Of a DNA stretch of 38,028 nucleotides, positions 10,849-21,490 are shown in pieces; position 1 is the first letter of the stretch; each line of letters opens with the position of its first letter. The stretch is from Bermanella sp. (lineage in GTDB: Bacteria; Pseudomonadota; Gammaproteobacteria; Pseudomonadales; Oceanobacteraceae): NCBI GenBank assembly GCA_002683575.1, contig NYTP01000126.1, forward strand, positions 1-38,028. The letters are read 5' to 3'. Under the pieces are notes generated by a model. It was not told where the DNA came from, did no database searches, and saw only the letters and a list, made by a program, of their open reading frames with translations. A program made the translations under genes and the position numbers.

Positions 10849-11631
10849 CTAAAACCCGCCCAACATGACGGCCGTTAAAATAAAGTCTAGACCTAAAACC
10901 GCTAATGACCCCTGTACCACCGTTGCAGTGGTGGCCTGGCTAATGCCCTCGGAGGTTGGCCGTGCATTCCAACCATGAAATAACGCAATCCAGGTGATCA
11001 CAAACGCAAAAACCAAAGCCTTAATTAGCCCTTTTATGACATCATCAAAAAATAAAACAGAACCCTGCATATTGGCCCAGTAAGACCCTTCATAAACGCC
11101 CAATAAATTAACCGCCACAAACGCCCCACCGAAAATACCCAACAAACTAAATAAGGTGGCCAGTAACGGCAGACTAATAACTCCCGCCCAAAGTCTTGGT
11201 GAAAACACCCGCTTAAATGGATCAACCCCCATAATCTCCATGGCCGACAACTGCTCTGTTGTTTTCATTAAGCCAATTTCAGCGGTTAAGGCTGAGCCTG
11301 CTCGCCCAACAAATAAAAGCGCAGTGACAACGGGGCCAAATTCCCGTAACAACGATAGAGCTACCATCTGACCAATGGCCTCTTGAGAACCATAACTGCT
11401 CAAAATGGAATACCCTTGCAGTGCCAACACCATGCCGACAAATATTCCCGCCACGACAATGATGGGCAAAGATAAGACGCCTACATGATGTATTTGTTTA
11501 ATAACCCTATGACACGGGGCTTTAAAGCCTTTCCCCCAGCCCAGTATATTGATTAAAAACACACCACTGCGTCCGATTAACTGGCAAACCAGCAAACACC
11601 GAGCACCGGTTTGGGCAAGTGTATTAATCAT
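10849..11631 (-). CDS. mlaE: ABC transporter permease MlaE
   Basis: MlaE/YrbE permease: HHVGVLSLPIIVVAGIFVGMVLALQGYSIL, EFGPVVTALLFVGRAGSALTAEIGLMKTTEQLSAMEIMGVDP. The ORF extends to 11700; MINTLAQTG at 11631 is the likely start. Confidence 0.93.
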   Translation of the reverse strand: MINTLAQTGARCLLVCQLIGRSGVFLINILGWGKGFKAPCHRVIKQIHHVGVLSLPIIVVAGIFVGMVLALQGYSILSSYGSQEAIGQMVALSLLREFGPVVTALLFVGRAGSALTAEIGLMKTTEQLSAMEIMGVDPFKRVFSPRLWAGVISLPLLATLFSLLGIFGGAFVAVNLLGVYEGSYWANMQGSVLFFDDVIKGLIKALVFAFVITWIALFHGWNARPTSEGISQATTATVVQGSLAVLGLDFILTAVMLGGF

Positions 11632-12433
11632 GATGAAGCACCTGCTCAGTGAGATTCGGTGCAGGGTAATGAAACGGCACAGGACCATCGACGTGACCAT
11701 ATAAGAATTGCTTCACAAGTGGGTCATCGCTTTGCTTGATTTGCTCAGGGGTACCTGAACCAATGACCCTACCCTGTGCCAGAATAAACACTTGGTCGGC
11801 AATGCTTAACGCTTCTTTTACATCGTGTGTGACCAAGACAGAGGTTAGGTTTAAGTCTTCATGTACTTGGCGAATCAGGTTCACCAAAACCCCCATTGAG
11901 ATGGGGTCCTGCCCAGTAAAAGGCTCGTCATAAAGAATTAACTCAGGGTCTAGAGCTAGGCTTCGAGCGAGAGCCACCCGTCTTGCCATGCCGCCAGACA
12001 ATTGGGAGGGCATTAAATCCGCCGCTCCGCGAAGCCCCACTGAATCAAGGCGAAGCAATACCAGGTCACGAATCATATGTTCGGGCAGGCGCGTATGTTC
12101 ACGCAACGCAAAGGCCACATTTTCAAATACATTCATGTCTGTAAATAGCGCGCCCGTTTGAAACAATAAACTCATGCGCTGGCGCAATTTGAATAGATCC
12201 ACCCGGTTCAATTCGGCTATGTCTTGCCCGTCAATGAGTACCTCCCCAGTGGCTGCAATCAGTTGCCCACAAAAGAGCTTGAGCAGCGTGGTTTTACCGG
12301 TACCGCTTGGTCCTAATATCGCCGTGATTTGGCCTTTTTTAATGGCCATGTTTAAGCCAGAGAAAACAGTCTTATCCTCTCGGCGAAAACCCACATGATG
12401 ACACTCTACAAAGATTTGTGCTTTTAGCGACAT
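11624..12433 (-). CDS. mlaF: ABC transporter ATPase MlaF
   Basis: Walker A GPSGTGKTT, signature LSGGMARRVALARSLALDPELILYDEPFTGQDP. Start taken as MSLKAQ; the ORF extends to 12514. Confidence 0.93.
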   Translation of the reverse strand: MSLKAQIFVECHHVGFRREDKTVFSGLNMAIKKGQITAILGPSGTGKTTLLKLFCGQLIAATGEVLIDGQDIAELNRVDLFKLRQRMSLLFQTGALFTDMNVFENVAFALREHTRLPEHMIRDLVLLRLDSVGLRGAADLMPSQLSGGMARRVALARSLALDPELILYDEPFTGQDPISMGVLVNLIRQVHEDLNLTSVLVTHDVKEALSIADQVFILAQGRVIGSGTPEQIKQSDDPLVKQFLYGHVDGPVPFHYPAPNLTEQVLHHD

Positions 12434-12533
12434 GCACTCAATCATCCTATTGATGAATTCGATTCCTTTACTCTTATTCAAAGCATAGTCGCAACTGCTT
12501 AAGCCACAACCCAAGCGGCAACTTAAGGTGTGC

Positions 12534-12561
12534 TTGTTAGGGGCGTAAAAGCCTGTAGAAT
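12534..12561 (+). promoter_or_regulatory. Candidate sigma70 promoter for yrbG-kdsD-lpt operon
   Basis: TTGTTA - 16 bp - TAGAAT in the mlaF/yrbG divergent intergenic region. Confidence 0.5.
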
Positions 12562-12593
12562 GCGCCGATTATTGAATTTTATGAGTGTGTAAG

Positions 12594-13550
12594 ATGTTGA
12601 CAGCCAGCTTAGCGATCATTGTTGGATTAGTGGTATTGGTATGGAGTGCAGACCGCTTTGTATTGGGAGCCGCAGCCACCGCTCGGCACTTTGGTATGTC
12701 TCCCCTACTCATCGGCATGACCATCGTATCCCTGGGTACCAGCGCCCCTGAAATATTTGTCAGTGCCACTGCATCCCTTGAAGGCTCGGGTATTTTAGCC
12801 ATTGGTAATGCACTGGGCTCAAACATTACCAATGTGGGTCTCGTGTTGGGTATTACCGCACTGATTGCACCCTTACCGATTCAAGGTCGCATGCTAAAAA
12901 AAGAGATCCCCATCTTGCTGCTCGTCACTGTGATTGCCGGCCTGGTTTTGCAAGATTTTGTTCTGGGTTTCTGGGATGCCATCGTGTTAATGGTTTGCCT
13001 TGTGATCACCCTTTTTTGGCTCTTCCATGAGAGTAATGATCAGGAAATTGGCGGCTTAGACGAAGAAGAAGTGGCGGCCATCGAACAGACCTCCACCGCA
13101 AAAAGCATCATGTGGCTAGTGGTGGGTCTAGGCGCGCTGATGATCAGTGCCCAACTACTGGTATGGGGTGCCGTAGAAGTGGCCACTTACTTTGGTATCA
13201 GTGAACTGATCATTGGTTTGACCATCGTCGCCATAGGCACCAGCTTACCGGAGCTTGCCGCTAGCGTCGCCAGCGCCCTAAAAGGTCACCACGATATCGC
13301 CATTGGTAATGTGGTAGGTTCAAATATCTTTAATCTGCTTGCGGTAATGCCGATACCGGGATTGGTGGCAAGTACTGCCATCGAAAAAGAAGTGTTATTC
13401 CGTGACTACGGTACCATGCTAATCATCACAGTATTACTCATAGCATTTGTCTATCTGTTTCGCCGGAAAGGCCGCGTTGGCCGAAGTGCAGGTAGTGTAC
13501 TGTTATTAGCCTATGCTAGTTATTTAGGTTTATTATTGTTTCAAGCCTGA
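12594..13550 (+). CDS. yrbG: Calcium/sodium antiporter-like protein YrbG
   Basis: Duplicated Na/Ca exchanger repeats: GMTIVSLGTSAPEIFVSATAS..GNALGSNITNVGLVLG and GLTIVAIGTSLPELAASVASA..GNVVGSNIFNLLAV. Confidence 0.92.
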   Translation: MLTASLAIIVGLVVLVWSADRFVLGAAATARHFGMSPLLIGMTIVSLGTSAPEIFVSATASLEGSGILAIGNALGSNITNVGLVLGITALIAPLPIQGRMLKKEIPILLLVTVIAGLVLQDFVLGFWDAIVLMVCLVITLFWLFHESNDQEIGGLDEEEVAAIEQTSTAKSIMWLVVGLGALMISAQLLVWGAVEVATYFGISELIIGLTIVAIGTSLPELAASVASALKGHHDIAIGNVVGSNIFNLLAVMPIPGLVASTAIEKEVLFRDYGTMLIITVLLIAFVYLFRRKGRVGRSAGSVLLLAYASYLGLLLFQA

Positions 13551-13581
13551 TTTTAGGCTGCTGTAAGGTAAAGAATAAAAA

Positions 13582-14553
13582 ATGAGCACCATAAGTTTTA
13601 TTGAGTCAGCCCAACGCACCATTGCGGCTGAACGAGACGCCGTTAACGGCATGTTAAGTAAGCTCGATCATACTGCGTTTAATACCGCTTGCGAGTTAAT
13701 GCTCAACTGCAAAGGCCGTGTTGTGATTACGGGTATGGGTAAGTCAGGGCATATTGGTAACAAAATTGCTGCCACTTTAGCCAGTACCGGCACCCCTAGT
13801 TTTTTTGTTCACCCAGGTGAAGCGGCCCATGGCGACATGGGCATGATCACGGCTGATGACGTGGTCATTGCGCTGTCCAACTCTGGGGAATCCTCAGAAG
13901 TGACAACCATTATTCCGTTACTCAAGCGTCTGCATGTGCCTTTAATCGGCATGACGGGCAATGACCAGTCAACACTGGCTCAAGCGGCAGAAAGCCATTT
14001 AAATGTAGGCGTGGATAAAGAAGCCTGTCCTTTGGATCTTGCACCCACATCCAGCACCACAGTGGCGCTGGTCATGGGCGATGCACTGGCTATTTCATTA
14101 TTAGAAGCCCGCGGATTTACCGCAGAACAGTTTGCCTTTAGCCACCCAGGTGGCAGCCTTGGAAGACGCTTACTGTTGAAAGTGAAAACAATTATGCATT
14201 GTGGCAGTCAGATCCCAAGTGTCAAAGTGGGCACCCCTATAAAAGATGCACTGATCGAAATGACACAAAAGGGGCTTGGCATGACCACCGTGCTGACTGA
14301 ACAGGGTACACTTGCGGGTATTTTCACCGATGGCGATCTACGTCGTGCATTGGATAAAGATGTGGATTTTCATACCACAGCCGTTGAACTAGCCATGACT
14401 CAAAACTGCTCTACCATTGACCCTGAAAAACTGGCAGCAGAAGCATTAAGTGTTATGGAAGATAAAAAAATTAACGCCCTAGTTGCTCTTCAGGACGACC
14501 AAGTGGCGGGTGTCATCAATATGCATGACTTATTGCGGGCCGGGGTTATTTAA
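13582..14553 (+). CDS. kdsD: D-arabinose 5-phosphate isomerase
   Basis: SIS domain (VVITGMGKSGHIGNKIAATLASTGTPSFFVHPGEAAHGDMGMI) plus tandem CBS domains. Confidence 0.95.
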   Translation: MSTISFIESAQRTIAAERDAVNGMLSKLDHTAFNTACELMLNCKGRVVITGMGKSGHIGNKIAATLASTGTPSFFVHPGEAAHGDMGMITADDVVIALSNSGESSEVTTIIPLLKRLHVPLIGMTGNDQSTLAQAAESHLNVGVDKEACPLDLAPTSSTTVALVMGDALAISLLEARGFTAEQFAFSHPGGSLGRRLLLKVKTIMHCGSQIPSVKVGTPIKDALIEMTQKGLGMTTVLTEQGTLAGIFTDGDLRRALDKDVDFHTTAVELAMTQNCSTIDPEKLAAEALSVMEDKKINALVALQDDQVAGVINMHDLLRAGVI

Positions 14554-15113
14554 TGCGCAAGCGTTATATTGTTACGATTCTCACCGCGCTGGCGATGGTG
14601 GCCTACCTTGCACTTGATGACCATCAAGCCAGTATTGAAATCGTGGCACAAGACCTGATCGACCAAGAGCCCGACTACATTATTGAATCGTTTAATGCTC
14701 AAAGCTATGGCGAAGGCGGTGAACTTTCCCAACAAGTAACCGCCCATAAAGCCACCCACTACCCTGGTGACGACTCTACTATTTTAGAAAAGCCATCCAT
14801 GATCCTTTATGAGGCTGGCGTTCCTAAGTGGGGGGTCCGTAGTGTGTCTGGGCGGTTTCTCAAACAAACCAGTATTACCCTCGCAGGCGGTGTGATCATC
14901 GTGCCACTGAATCCGGCCGGCGGTGACTTCAGTCTCACAACGGACAGCTTAGATATAGACTTAGCCAGCCAAATGGCTGACACTGATGACGATGTGGTTA
15001 TTGAAAGCGACACCAGTGAATTATTAGCCACTGGTATGACTATTTTACTCGACCAGCAATTTGTGAAATTTAAATCCCATGTGAGAGGACGCCATGATCC
15101 ACAGGCACAGTAA
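14553..15113 (+). CDS. lptC: LPS export protein LptC
   Basis: N-terminal TM anchor plus LptC-like beta-jellyroll; in-frame TAATG overlap with kdsD and overlap with lptA. Confidence 0.85.
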   Translation: MRKRYIVTILTALAMVAYLALDDHQASIEIVAQDLIDQEPDYIIESFNAQSYGEGGELSQQVTAHKATHYPGDDSTILEKPSMILYEAGVPKWGVRSVSGRFLKQTSITLAGGVIIVPLNPAGGDFSLTTDSLDIDLASQMADTDDDVVIESDTSELLATGMTILLDQQFVKFKSHVRGRHDPQAQ

Positions 15114-15600
15114 AATTCTCATAGCGTGTGCGTTACTTTTAACCAGCTTATCGAGCTGGTCATTACCAGATGACAGCCAACAAGAAATACGCATTGCCAG
15201 CGACAGCGCTTCTTTGGATAAAGCAAAAGGCGAAATCATTTATTCCGGCAATGTAAAAATGCAACAAGGCTCATTAAACATTCAAGCACAAACCCTGACG
15301 TTGATTCGCACGGTTGAGGGCTTACAAAAAATTATTGCAACGGGCAGTCCTGCCCGTTACGAGCAAACACTAAATGAGCAAGAGGGTAAAACTCTTGCCT
15401 ACGGTGAGACAATTATTTACAACACGAAAATCGAACAATTAACGTTACTCAATAACGCCGGACTTGAAAAACAAGGCAATGTATTTTCGGGTGAAAAAAT
15501 TGTTTACCTAATAAAAGAACAAAGAGTAAAAGCTGAAAGCCCTGAGCAACAAAACCGTATTCGTATGGTAATTCAGCCGAAGAAGGACAAGGAACCTTAA
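15094..15600 (+). CDS. lptA: LPS transport periplasmic protein LptA
   Basis: Signal peptide plus OstA-like motif ([39 protein letters not shown]); SD GAGAGGA. Confidence 0.92.
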   Translation: MIHRHSKILIACALLLTSLSSWSLPDDSQQEIRIASDSASLDKAKGEIIYSGNVKMQQGSLNIQAQTLTLIRTVEGLQKIIATGSPARYEQTLNEQEGKTLAYGETIIYNTKIEQLTLLNNAGLEKQGNVFSGEKIVYLIKEQRVKAESPEQQNRIRMVIQPKKDKEP

Positions 15601-15604
15601 TCTA

Positions 15605-16330
15605 ATGGCAATCTTGCAAGCGCAACATTTAGCGAAAAGCTATGGCCCAAGACAAGTAGTAAAAGATGTTTCCATGTCTATTGAAAGCGGACAAATAGTA
15701 GGACTACTGGGCCCAAATGGCGCAGGAAAAACCACTTGTTTTTATATGATTGTTAACCTAGTGGCTTCCGACAAAGGTCGTGTTTTAATTGACGATACCG
15801 ACATCACCGATTTACCCATGCATGGTCGTGCGCAAAAAGGGATTGGCTATCTGCCACAAGAAGCATCTATCTTTCGTAAACTGACGGTGGCCAATAATAT
15901 TATGGCCATACTCGAAACACGCAAAGAATTGAACCAAACGCAACGCAAAGAAAAACTCGAAAGTCTGCTCGATGAATTTCACATACAGCATATTCGTGAC
16001 AGCTTAGGTATGGCCTTATCAGGGGGTGAACGTCGACGAGTGGAGATTGCACGGGCCCTTGCTGCTGATCCCTCTTTTATCTTACTAGACGAACCTTTTG
16101 CAGGTGTTGACCCTATTTCTGTAGGTGATATAAAAAGCATCGTAAAACAACTTAAAAAACGCGGTTTAGGCGTATTAATCACTGACCATAATGTGCGTGA
16201 AACCCTTGATATATGTGAGAAAGCTTATATCGTAGGTAACGGGCATATTATCGCAGAAGGCTCCGCTGAAGAGGTATTATCCAATCAGCAAGTGAAAGAT
16301 ATTTATTTAGGTGATGACTTTAAGTTGTAA
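15605..16330 (+). CDS. lptB: LPS export ABC transporter ATPase LptB
   Basis: [86 protein letters not shown]. Confidence 0.97.
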   Translation: MAILQAQHLAKSYGPRQVVKDVSMSIESGQIVGLLGPNGAGKTTCFYMIVNLVASDKGRVLIDDTDITDLPMHGRAQKGIGYLPQEASIFRKLTVANNIMAILETRKELNQTQRKEKLESLLDEFHIQHIRDSLGMALSGGERRRVEIARALAADPSFILLDEPFAGVDPISVGDIKSIVKQLKKRGLGVLITDHNVRETLDICEKAYIVGNGHIIAEGSAEEVLSNQQVKDIYLGDDFKL

Positions 16331-16384
16331 TCTTGTATATTCATTACAACGGCTCAAACGCGCTACGGGATTAAGCAGTAATAT

Positions 16385-17884
16385 ATGAAAGCCTCGCTCC
16401 AATTAAAAATGGGTCAACAGCTGACCATGACTCCTCAGCTGCAACAGGCCATCCGTTTATTACAGCTTTCAACACTGGACCTGCAACAAGAAATTCAAAA
16501 TGCTTTGGATTCCAACCCCTTGTTGGATGTGGACGAAGAGTTTGAAGGCGACAACAACCAAGATATTAATTCCCAAAGCGAAGAAAAAATTGAAACCGTC
16601 ACCGCCAGTGACGAACACCCATCCAATGAGCCAACCGCGGCAGACGATTGGAGTGAAAACATCCCTGACGAGTTATCCACTGACAGTGACTGGGATGACA
16701 CCTGGCAAGCATCCGCTGCACCCACATCTATGACTGAAAACCATTCCTCTGGCTCATCCGGTGATGACTATGACATGGACAGCCGAAATGGCAGCACAGA
16801 CGATCTTCAAGACCACTTATTGTGGCAACTCAACCTTACCCCCATGTCTGATAATGATCATCTCATTGCCATCAATATTATTGAGGGCGTGGACGATGAC
16901 GGTTATTTAAAAGTAGCCCTAGAAGACATTGTTGAGTCACTAGACCCTGAATTAGAAATTGAACTGGATGAAGTCGAAGCCGTTTTAAATTTATTACAAC
17001 AGTTTGAGCCAAGCGGAGTATGCGCACGCAATCTTCAAGAGTGTTTATCGCTACAGCTTCGCCAATTGCCACAAGAAACACCATGGCGCCCACTGGCACA
17101 AACATTAATCGACCAGCATATCGACTTGCTGGGTTCAAAAGATTACGCCGCTTTAATGCGTAAGCTGAAAGTCAAAGAAGATGAACTGAAGTTAGTTATT
17201 CGCGGCATTCAAGAACTTAATCCACGCCCAGGCTCACAGATAGATCCACAAACCAGTGAGTATGTGATTCCCGATGTTATGGTACGTAAAATCAAAGGGG
17301 AATGGCGTGTCGAGCTTAACCCTGAGATTGCACCAAAACTGCGCATCAATGATCACTATGCATCCATGGTGAAGCGTGCTGATAGCAGTGCTGATAACAA
17401 TTTCATTAAAGATCATCTTCAAGAAGCCCGCTGGTTCTTAAAGAGCTTACAAAGTCGTAATGAGACCCTACTTAAGGTAGCCATGAAGATTGTTGAATAT
17501 CAACAAGACTTCCTAGAGCAAGGGGATGAAGCCATGAAGCCCCTCGTCTTACACGACATTGCTGAAGCCGTTGGCATGCATGAGTCCACTATATCCCGTG
17601 TGACCACGCAAAAATATATGCACACCCCAGCCGGTATATTTGAATTAAAATATTTCTTTTCAAGTCACGTAAGTACCACCAGCGGTGGAGAGTGCTCTTC
17701 AACCGCTATTCGTGCCATGATTAAGAAACTGATTGCAGTAGAAAGTGCAAAGAAACCCTTGAGCGACAGTAAAATTGCCAACATCCTAGAAGAAGAAGGC
17801 ATCAAGGTTGCACGTAGAACCGTAGCCAAGTACCGTGAGGCGATGCACATACCGCCATCAAACGAGCGCAAACGCTTGGTTTAA
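16385..17884 (+). CDS. rpoN: RNA polymerase sigma-54 factor
   Basis: [37 protein letters not shown], acidic region II, and RpoN box [22 protein letters not shown]. Confidence 0.98.
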   Translation: MKASLQLKMGQQLTMTPQLQQAIRLLQLSTLDLQQEIQNALDSNPLLDVDEEFEGDNNQDINSQSEEKIETVTASDEHPSNEPTAADDWSENIPDELSTDSDWDDTWQASAAPTSMTENHSSGSSGDDYDMDSRNGSTDDLQDHLLWQLNLTPMSDNDHLIAINIIEGVDDDGYLKVALEDIVESLDPELEIELDEVEAVLNLLQQFEPSGVCARNLQECLSLQLRQLPQETPWRPLAQTLIDQHIDLLGSKDYAALMRKLKVKEDELKLVIRGIQELNPRPGSQIDPQTSEYVIPDVMVRKIKGEWRVELNPEIAPKLRINDHYASMVKRADSSADNNFIKDHLQEARWFLKSLQSRNETLLKVAMKIVEYQQDFLEQGDEAMKPLVLHDIAEAVGMHESTISRVTTQKYMHTPAGIFELKYFFSSHVSTTSGGECSSTAIRAMIKKLIAVESAKKPLSDSKIANILEEEGIKVARRTVAKYREAMHIPPSNERKRLV

Positions 17885-18002
17885 TTGTTCACCAAAGAGT
17901 TTTTGGTGAACTGCTACACTGGTTTTAGCCGGTAGCCTATACTTAAGGTTATCTGCACATTCACGCACTCTAATTTCGGAGTGCCGACAGTAGGAGCCAT
18001 CT

Positions 18003-18308
18003 ATGCAAATCAATATCAGCGGCCACCATGTTGAAGTGACTCAAGCCCTTAAGGACTATGTCCACTCCAAGGTAGAAAAACTGGAGCGACACTTTGATAA
18101 TATTACCAATGTGCAAGTAACACTCACCGTCGAAAAAGTCACTCAAAAGGCCGAAGCCACCATGCATGTATCAGGCGCTGAACTCCACGCCAATGCCGAC
18201 CATGATGATATGTACGCTGCCATTGATGGCATGACCGACAAATTAGATCGCCAACTTCTTAAACACAAAGAAAAAATGGTTAACCACCGCCATGGAAACA
18301 GCCATTAA
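18003..18308 (+). CDS. hpf: Ribosome hibernation promoting factor (short form)
   Basis: MQINISGHHVEVTQALKDYVHSKVEKLERHFDNI...; 101 aa directly downstream of rpoN. Confidence 0.95.
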   Translation: MQINISGHHVEVTQALKDYVHSKVEKLERHFDNITNVQVTLTVEKVTQKAEATMHVSGAELHANADHDDMYAAIDGMTDKLDRQLLKHKEKMVNHRHGNSH

Positions 18309-18314
18309 CTCAAT

Positions 18315-18767
18315 ATGACCTCTAGTATTTCAAATATCTTAACCCCTGCGCGCACCCAATTGGGTGCGCATTGCAGCAGTAAAAAGAAACTCATTCAGCA
18401 CATTAGTCAGTTCCTTTCATCGGCTATTGAAGATGCTCAAGCGGATGATATTTATGAGCGCCTGATTGCTCGGGAAAAGCTAGGCAGCACCGGAATCGGT
18501 GAAGGCATTGCGATTCCTCATTCTCGCCTTGAGGAGTGTGAAGGCACTGTGGGGGCATTATTTATTCTAGATGAACCCATTGATTTTGATGCCATCGACC
18601 GTAAACCGGTTGATATTGTCTTTGTATTACTGGTTCCAGCCGAAGCCACCGAGCAGCATTTGCAAACACTAAGTATGCTGGCTCAAAAATTCAGCCAAGA
18701 AGAGTATCGATCCTCTTTACGCAGCGCTAAAACACAAGATGAGCTGTATCAGCTCGCCATCGCTTAA
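18315..18767 (+). CDS. ptsN: PTS IIA-like nitrogen regulatory protein
   Basis: EIIA fold with active-site His motif GEGIAIPHSRLEEC; located in the rpoN cluster. Confidence 0.95.
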   Translation: MTSSISNILTPARTQLGAHCSSKKKLIQHISQFLSSAIEDAQADDIYERLIAREKLGSTGIGEGIAIPHSRLEECEGTVGALFILDEPIDFDAIDRKPVDIVFVLLVPAEATEQHLQTLSMLAQKFSQEEYRSSLRSAKTQDELYQLAIA

Positions 18768-18790
18768 AAAAGTTATTGATAAGGTTATTT

Positions 18791-19648
18791 ATGAAACTTG
18801 TGGTCATCAGTGGACGCAGTGGCTCTGGTAAAAGTACCGCCCTTGATCTACTAGAAGACTTGGGGTTTTATTGTATAGACAACCTTCCGGTTGGGCTTTT
18901 ACAAAACTTACTTGACCAAATTCAATCAGGCCAAGGCCAGATGAACTCCGTGGCGGTGAGTATTGACGCGCGCAATATTCAAGCGGACTTAGCTAATTTC
19001 TCCGGTATCGTTAACCAACTAGATCGCAAACAATGCCAGCTGGAAATTATTTACCTCGATGCTCATAGTGACACCCTGCTTACCCGCTTTAGTGCTACCC
19101 GTCGTAAGCACCCACTAACGGGACCAGATGTTCCGCTGCTCGAAGCAATTGACCGAGAAAAAAACGTTTTACAACACATTGCCGACATGGCTGATCTTAC
19201 CGTCGATACCACCCATTTATCCATGCACCAGCTTCGTAGTATGATCAAAGAACGGGTCGTTCAAAAACAAGGTGGCGACATGTCATTATTGTTTGAGTCA
19301 TTCGGTTTTAAGCACGGCATTCCAAAAGACAGTGATCTTGTATTTGATGTTCGCTGTCTGCCCAACCCATATTGGGACCCGACCCTGCGTCAATTTACAG
19401 GCCAAGACCCTCAGATTCAGGCTTTCTTACAAGATGATGAGCACGTCAACGCCATGTTTAATGACATCCAAGATTTTTTAAAGAAGTGGTTACCTCAGTT
19501 TGAAGCCAACAATCGCACGTACATGACCGTTAGTATTGGCTGTACCGGAGGACAACATCGCAGCGTTTATATGGCTGAACGCTTGTTAGCCGCTTATCAA
19601 AATGAATTTGCCAATGTACAGCTTCGCCATCGCGAGCTAAACCAATAA
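18791..19648 (+). CDS. rapZ: RNase adapter protein RapZ
   Basis: VVISGRSGSGKSTALDLLEDLGFYCIDNLPVGLL; SFGFKHGIP; DVRCLPNPYW; SIGCTGGQHRSVYMAERL. The ORF extends to 18776; 18791 is preceded by AAGG. Confidence 0.97.
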   Translation: MKLVVISGRSGSGKSTALDLLEDLGFYCIDNLPVGLLQNLLDQIQSGQGQMNSVAVSIDARNIQADLANFSGIVNQLDRKQCQLEIIYLDAHSDTLLTRFSATRRKHPLTGPDVPLLEAIDREKNVLQHIADMADLTVDTTHLSMHQLRSMIKERVVQKQGGDMSLLFESFGFKHGIPKDSDLVFDVRCLPNPYWDPTLRQFTGQDPQIQAFLQDDEHVNAMFNDIQDFLKKWLPQFEANNRTYMTVSIGCTGGQHRSVYMAERLLAAYQNEFANVQLRHRELNQ

Positions 19649-19730
19649 ACTTGTGTCCACCGCAATTCGCTAGACACAAGGGTGTTTGGCCGATATGGTA
19701 GCCCTTCTATCCCTATATGCTTGTATTGAT

Positions 19731-20000
19731 ATGCTTGAAAACTCCATCACAATAATAAATAAATTGGGTTTACATGCACGGGCTGCTGCAAAATTGGTCT
19801 CCACTGCCAGTGCGTTCTCCAGCAAAGTAAAAATCAGTTTTAATGGAAAAGAAGTGGATGGTAAAAGCATCATGTCCGTCATGATGCTCGCCGCTAGCCA
19901 AGGCTCTGAAGTTCTACTAAAAGTCCATGGCGACGATGAGCAAGCCGCCATGAGTGCACTGCAGGAACTGATTAACGATTACTTTGGTGAAGGTGAATAA
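19731..20000 (+). CDS. ptsO: HPr-like phosphocarrier protein NPr
   Basis: ITIINKLGLHARAAAKLV (phosphorylatable His) and GKSIMSVMMLAASQGSEVLL. ORF opens at 19686 (TTG); 19731 fits homologue length, but no clear SD is visible. Confidence 0.9.
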   Translation: MLENSITIINKLGLHARAAAKLVSTASAFSSKVKISFNGKEVDGKSIMSVMMLAASQGSEVLLKVHGDDEQAAMSALQELINDYFGEGE

Positions 20001-20117
20001 CCCTTCTTCGTAAAACCCTCATTAAATCAATCTTCTAGGCTACACTTTTAACTAAGGGTCGTAGCCTGCTACCGCCTTTATGGGTACAATCCCACGCTGA
20101 TTTAAAGAGATAGCATT
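20001..20117 (+). promoter_or_regulatory. Structured 5' leader of mgtE (candidate)
   Basis: AGGCTAC (20037-20043) / GTAGCCT (20061-20067) stem, then a TACC..GGTA stem (20070-20086) before the mgtE SD. Confidence 0.3.
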
Positions 20118-21473
20118 ATGTCTAGGGGCCAACATAAACACAGCAAGCTGGTACATCTGGGTGTCGCACTAGAAAGTGGGGCCTTGGCACAAGTACGTCG
20201 AATACTTAATAGTGACCTGCAGGCAGCCGATGTTGCGCACTTATTAGAATCAACCCCGCCAAAAGAACGTAAACTGCTTTGGGATCTCATCGACGAAGAA
20301 AACGAAGGTGAGGTACTGCAACACTTAAATGACGAGCTACAAGGCTGGTTGTTAAACCAAATGAGTGTGCAGGAAATGGCCAACGCCATGTCAGACCTCG
20401 ATACCGATGATATCGCTGACTTACTGCAAATATTACCTGATACCGTTACTCAAGAAGTCCTAACCACCATGGACTCGCAAGATCGTGCTCGTATCGAAGC
20501 CATCTTGTCTTACCCAGAAGACAGTGCCGGTGGCTTAATGAACACCGATACCGTGACGGTGCGGCCCGATATTACCCTTGAAGTTGTATTGCGTTACCTT
20601 CGTCGTCACAGAACCCTGCCGGACATGACGGATAACTTATTAGTGGTCAACCGCCGTGACGAGTTCATTGGTGTGCTGCCGATTAATAAAATTCTGGTGA
20701 GTGATGCAGACACCACAGTGCGTGAAGTGATGAATACTGACATCATTACCATTCGTGCTGATATGCCCGATACTCAAGTGGCCCAATTGTTTGAGCGTCA
20801 CGATTTAATTTCAGCCCCCGTTGTAGACGAACATACATTCAAATTACTTGGCCGTATAACCATCGATGACGTGGTGGATGTTATTCGTGAAGAGGCCGAT
20901 CACTCATTAATGAGCATGGCCGGTCTTGATGAAGATGAAGATACCTTTGCGCCGGCATTTAAAACCAGCCGTCGTCGTGCCGTTTGGCTAGGTATCAACT
21001 TGCTCACTGCTTTTTTAGCCAGTGCGGTCATTGGCTTGTTTCAAGATACCATTAACACCGTCGTTGCTCTGGCTGTACTTATGCCCATTGTTGCCAGCAT
21101 GGGCGGCATTGCCGGCAGTCAAACCCTAACACTGGTGATTCGTGGCCAAGCCATCGGTCACATCGACTCAAACAACATTGGATGGCTTCTTAATCGAGAA
21201 CTGCTAGTGGGCCTTAGCAATGGTATACTTTGGGCCATTGTGATTGGTCTAGCCACTTATGTTTGGTTTCAAGACATACAAATCTCGGTGATTATCGCTA
21301 TCGCCATTGTGATTAATTTAGTGGTAGCGGCTTTGGCCGGTGCCTTCTTACCTATCTTGCTAAAACGACTCAATATCGATGCGGCACTCGCCGGTGGGGT
21401 TGTATTGACCACCATTACCGATGTAGTGGGCTTCTTTGCATTTTTAGGTTTAGCCGCTAGCTTTTATTTATAA
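20118..21473 (+). CDS. mgtE: Magnesium transporter MgtE
   Basis: MgtE N-domain, two CBS domains and C-terminal TM domain (AVLMPIVASMGGIAGSQTLTLVIRG; GGVVLTTITDVVGFFAFLGLA). Confidence 0.96.
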   Translation: MSRGQHKHSKLVHLGVALESGALAQVRRILNSDLQAADVAHLLESTPPKERKLLWDLIDEENEGEVLQHLNDELQGWLLNQMSVQEMANAMSDLDTDDIADLLQILPDTVTQEVLTTMDSQDRARIEAILSYPEDSAGGLMNTDTVTVRPDITLEVVLRYLRRHRTLPDMTDNLLVVNRRDEFIGVLPINKILVSDADTTVREVMNTDIITIRADMPDTQVAQLFERHDLISAPVVDEHTFKLLGRITIDDVVDVIREEADHSLMSMAGLDEDEDTFAPAFKTSRRRAVWLGINLLTAFLASAVIGLFQDTINTVVALAVLMPIVASMGGIAGSQTLTLVIRGQAIGHIDSNNIGWLLNRELLVGLSNGILWAIVIGLATYVWFQDIQISVIIAIAIVINLVVAALAGAFLPILLKRLNIDAALAGGVVLTTITDVVGFFAFLGLAASFYL

Positions 21474-21490
21474 ACATTATTGGTTTCCCC

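Noticed and set aside
16543-16810. Highly acidic, low-complexity segment in rpoN
   Set aside because: This is the normal acidic region II of sigma-54, not an insertion.
16878-17138. 86-aa minus-strand ORF in rpoN
   Set aside because: Overlaps the confident rpoN CDS; no start context or known domain.
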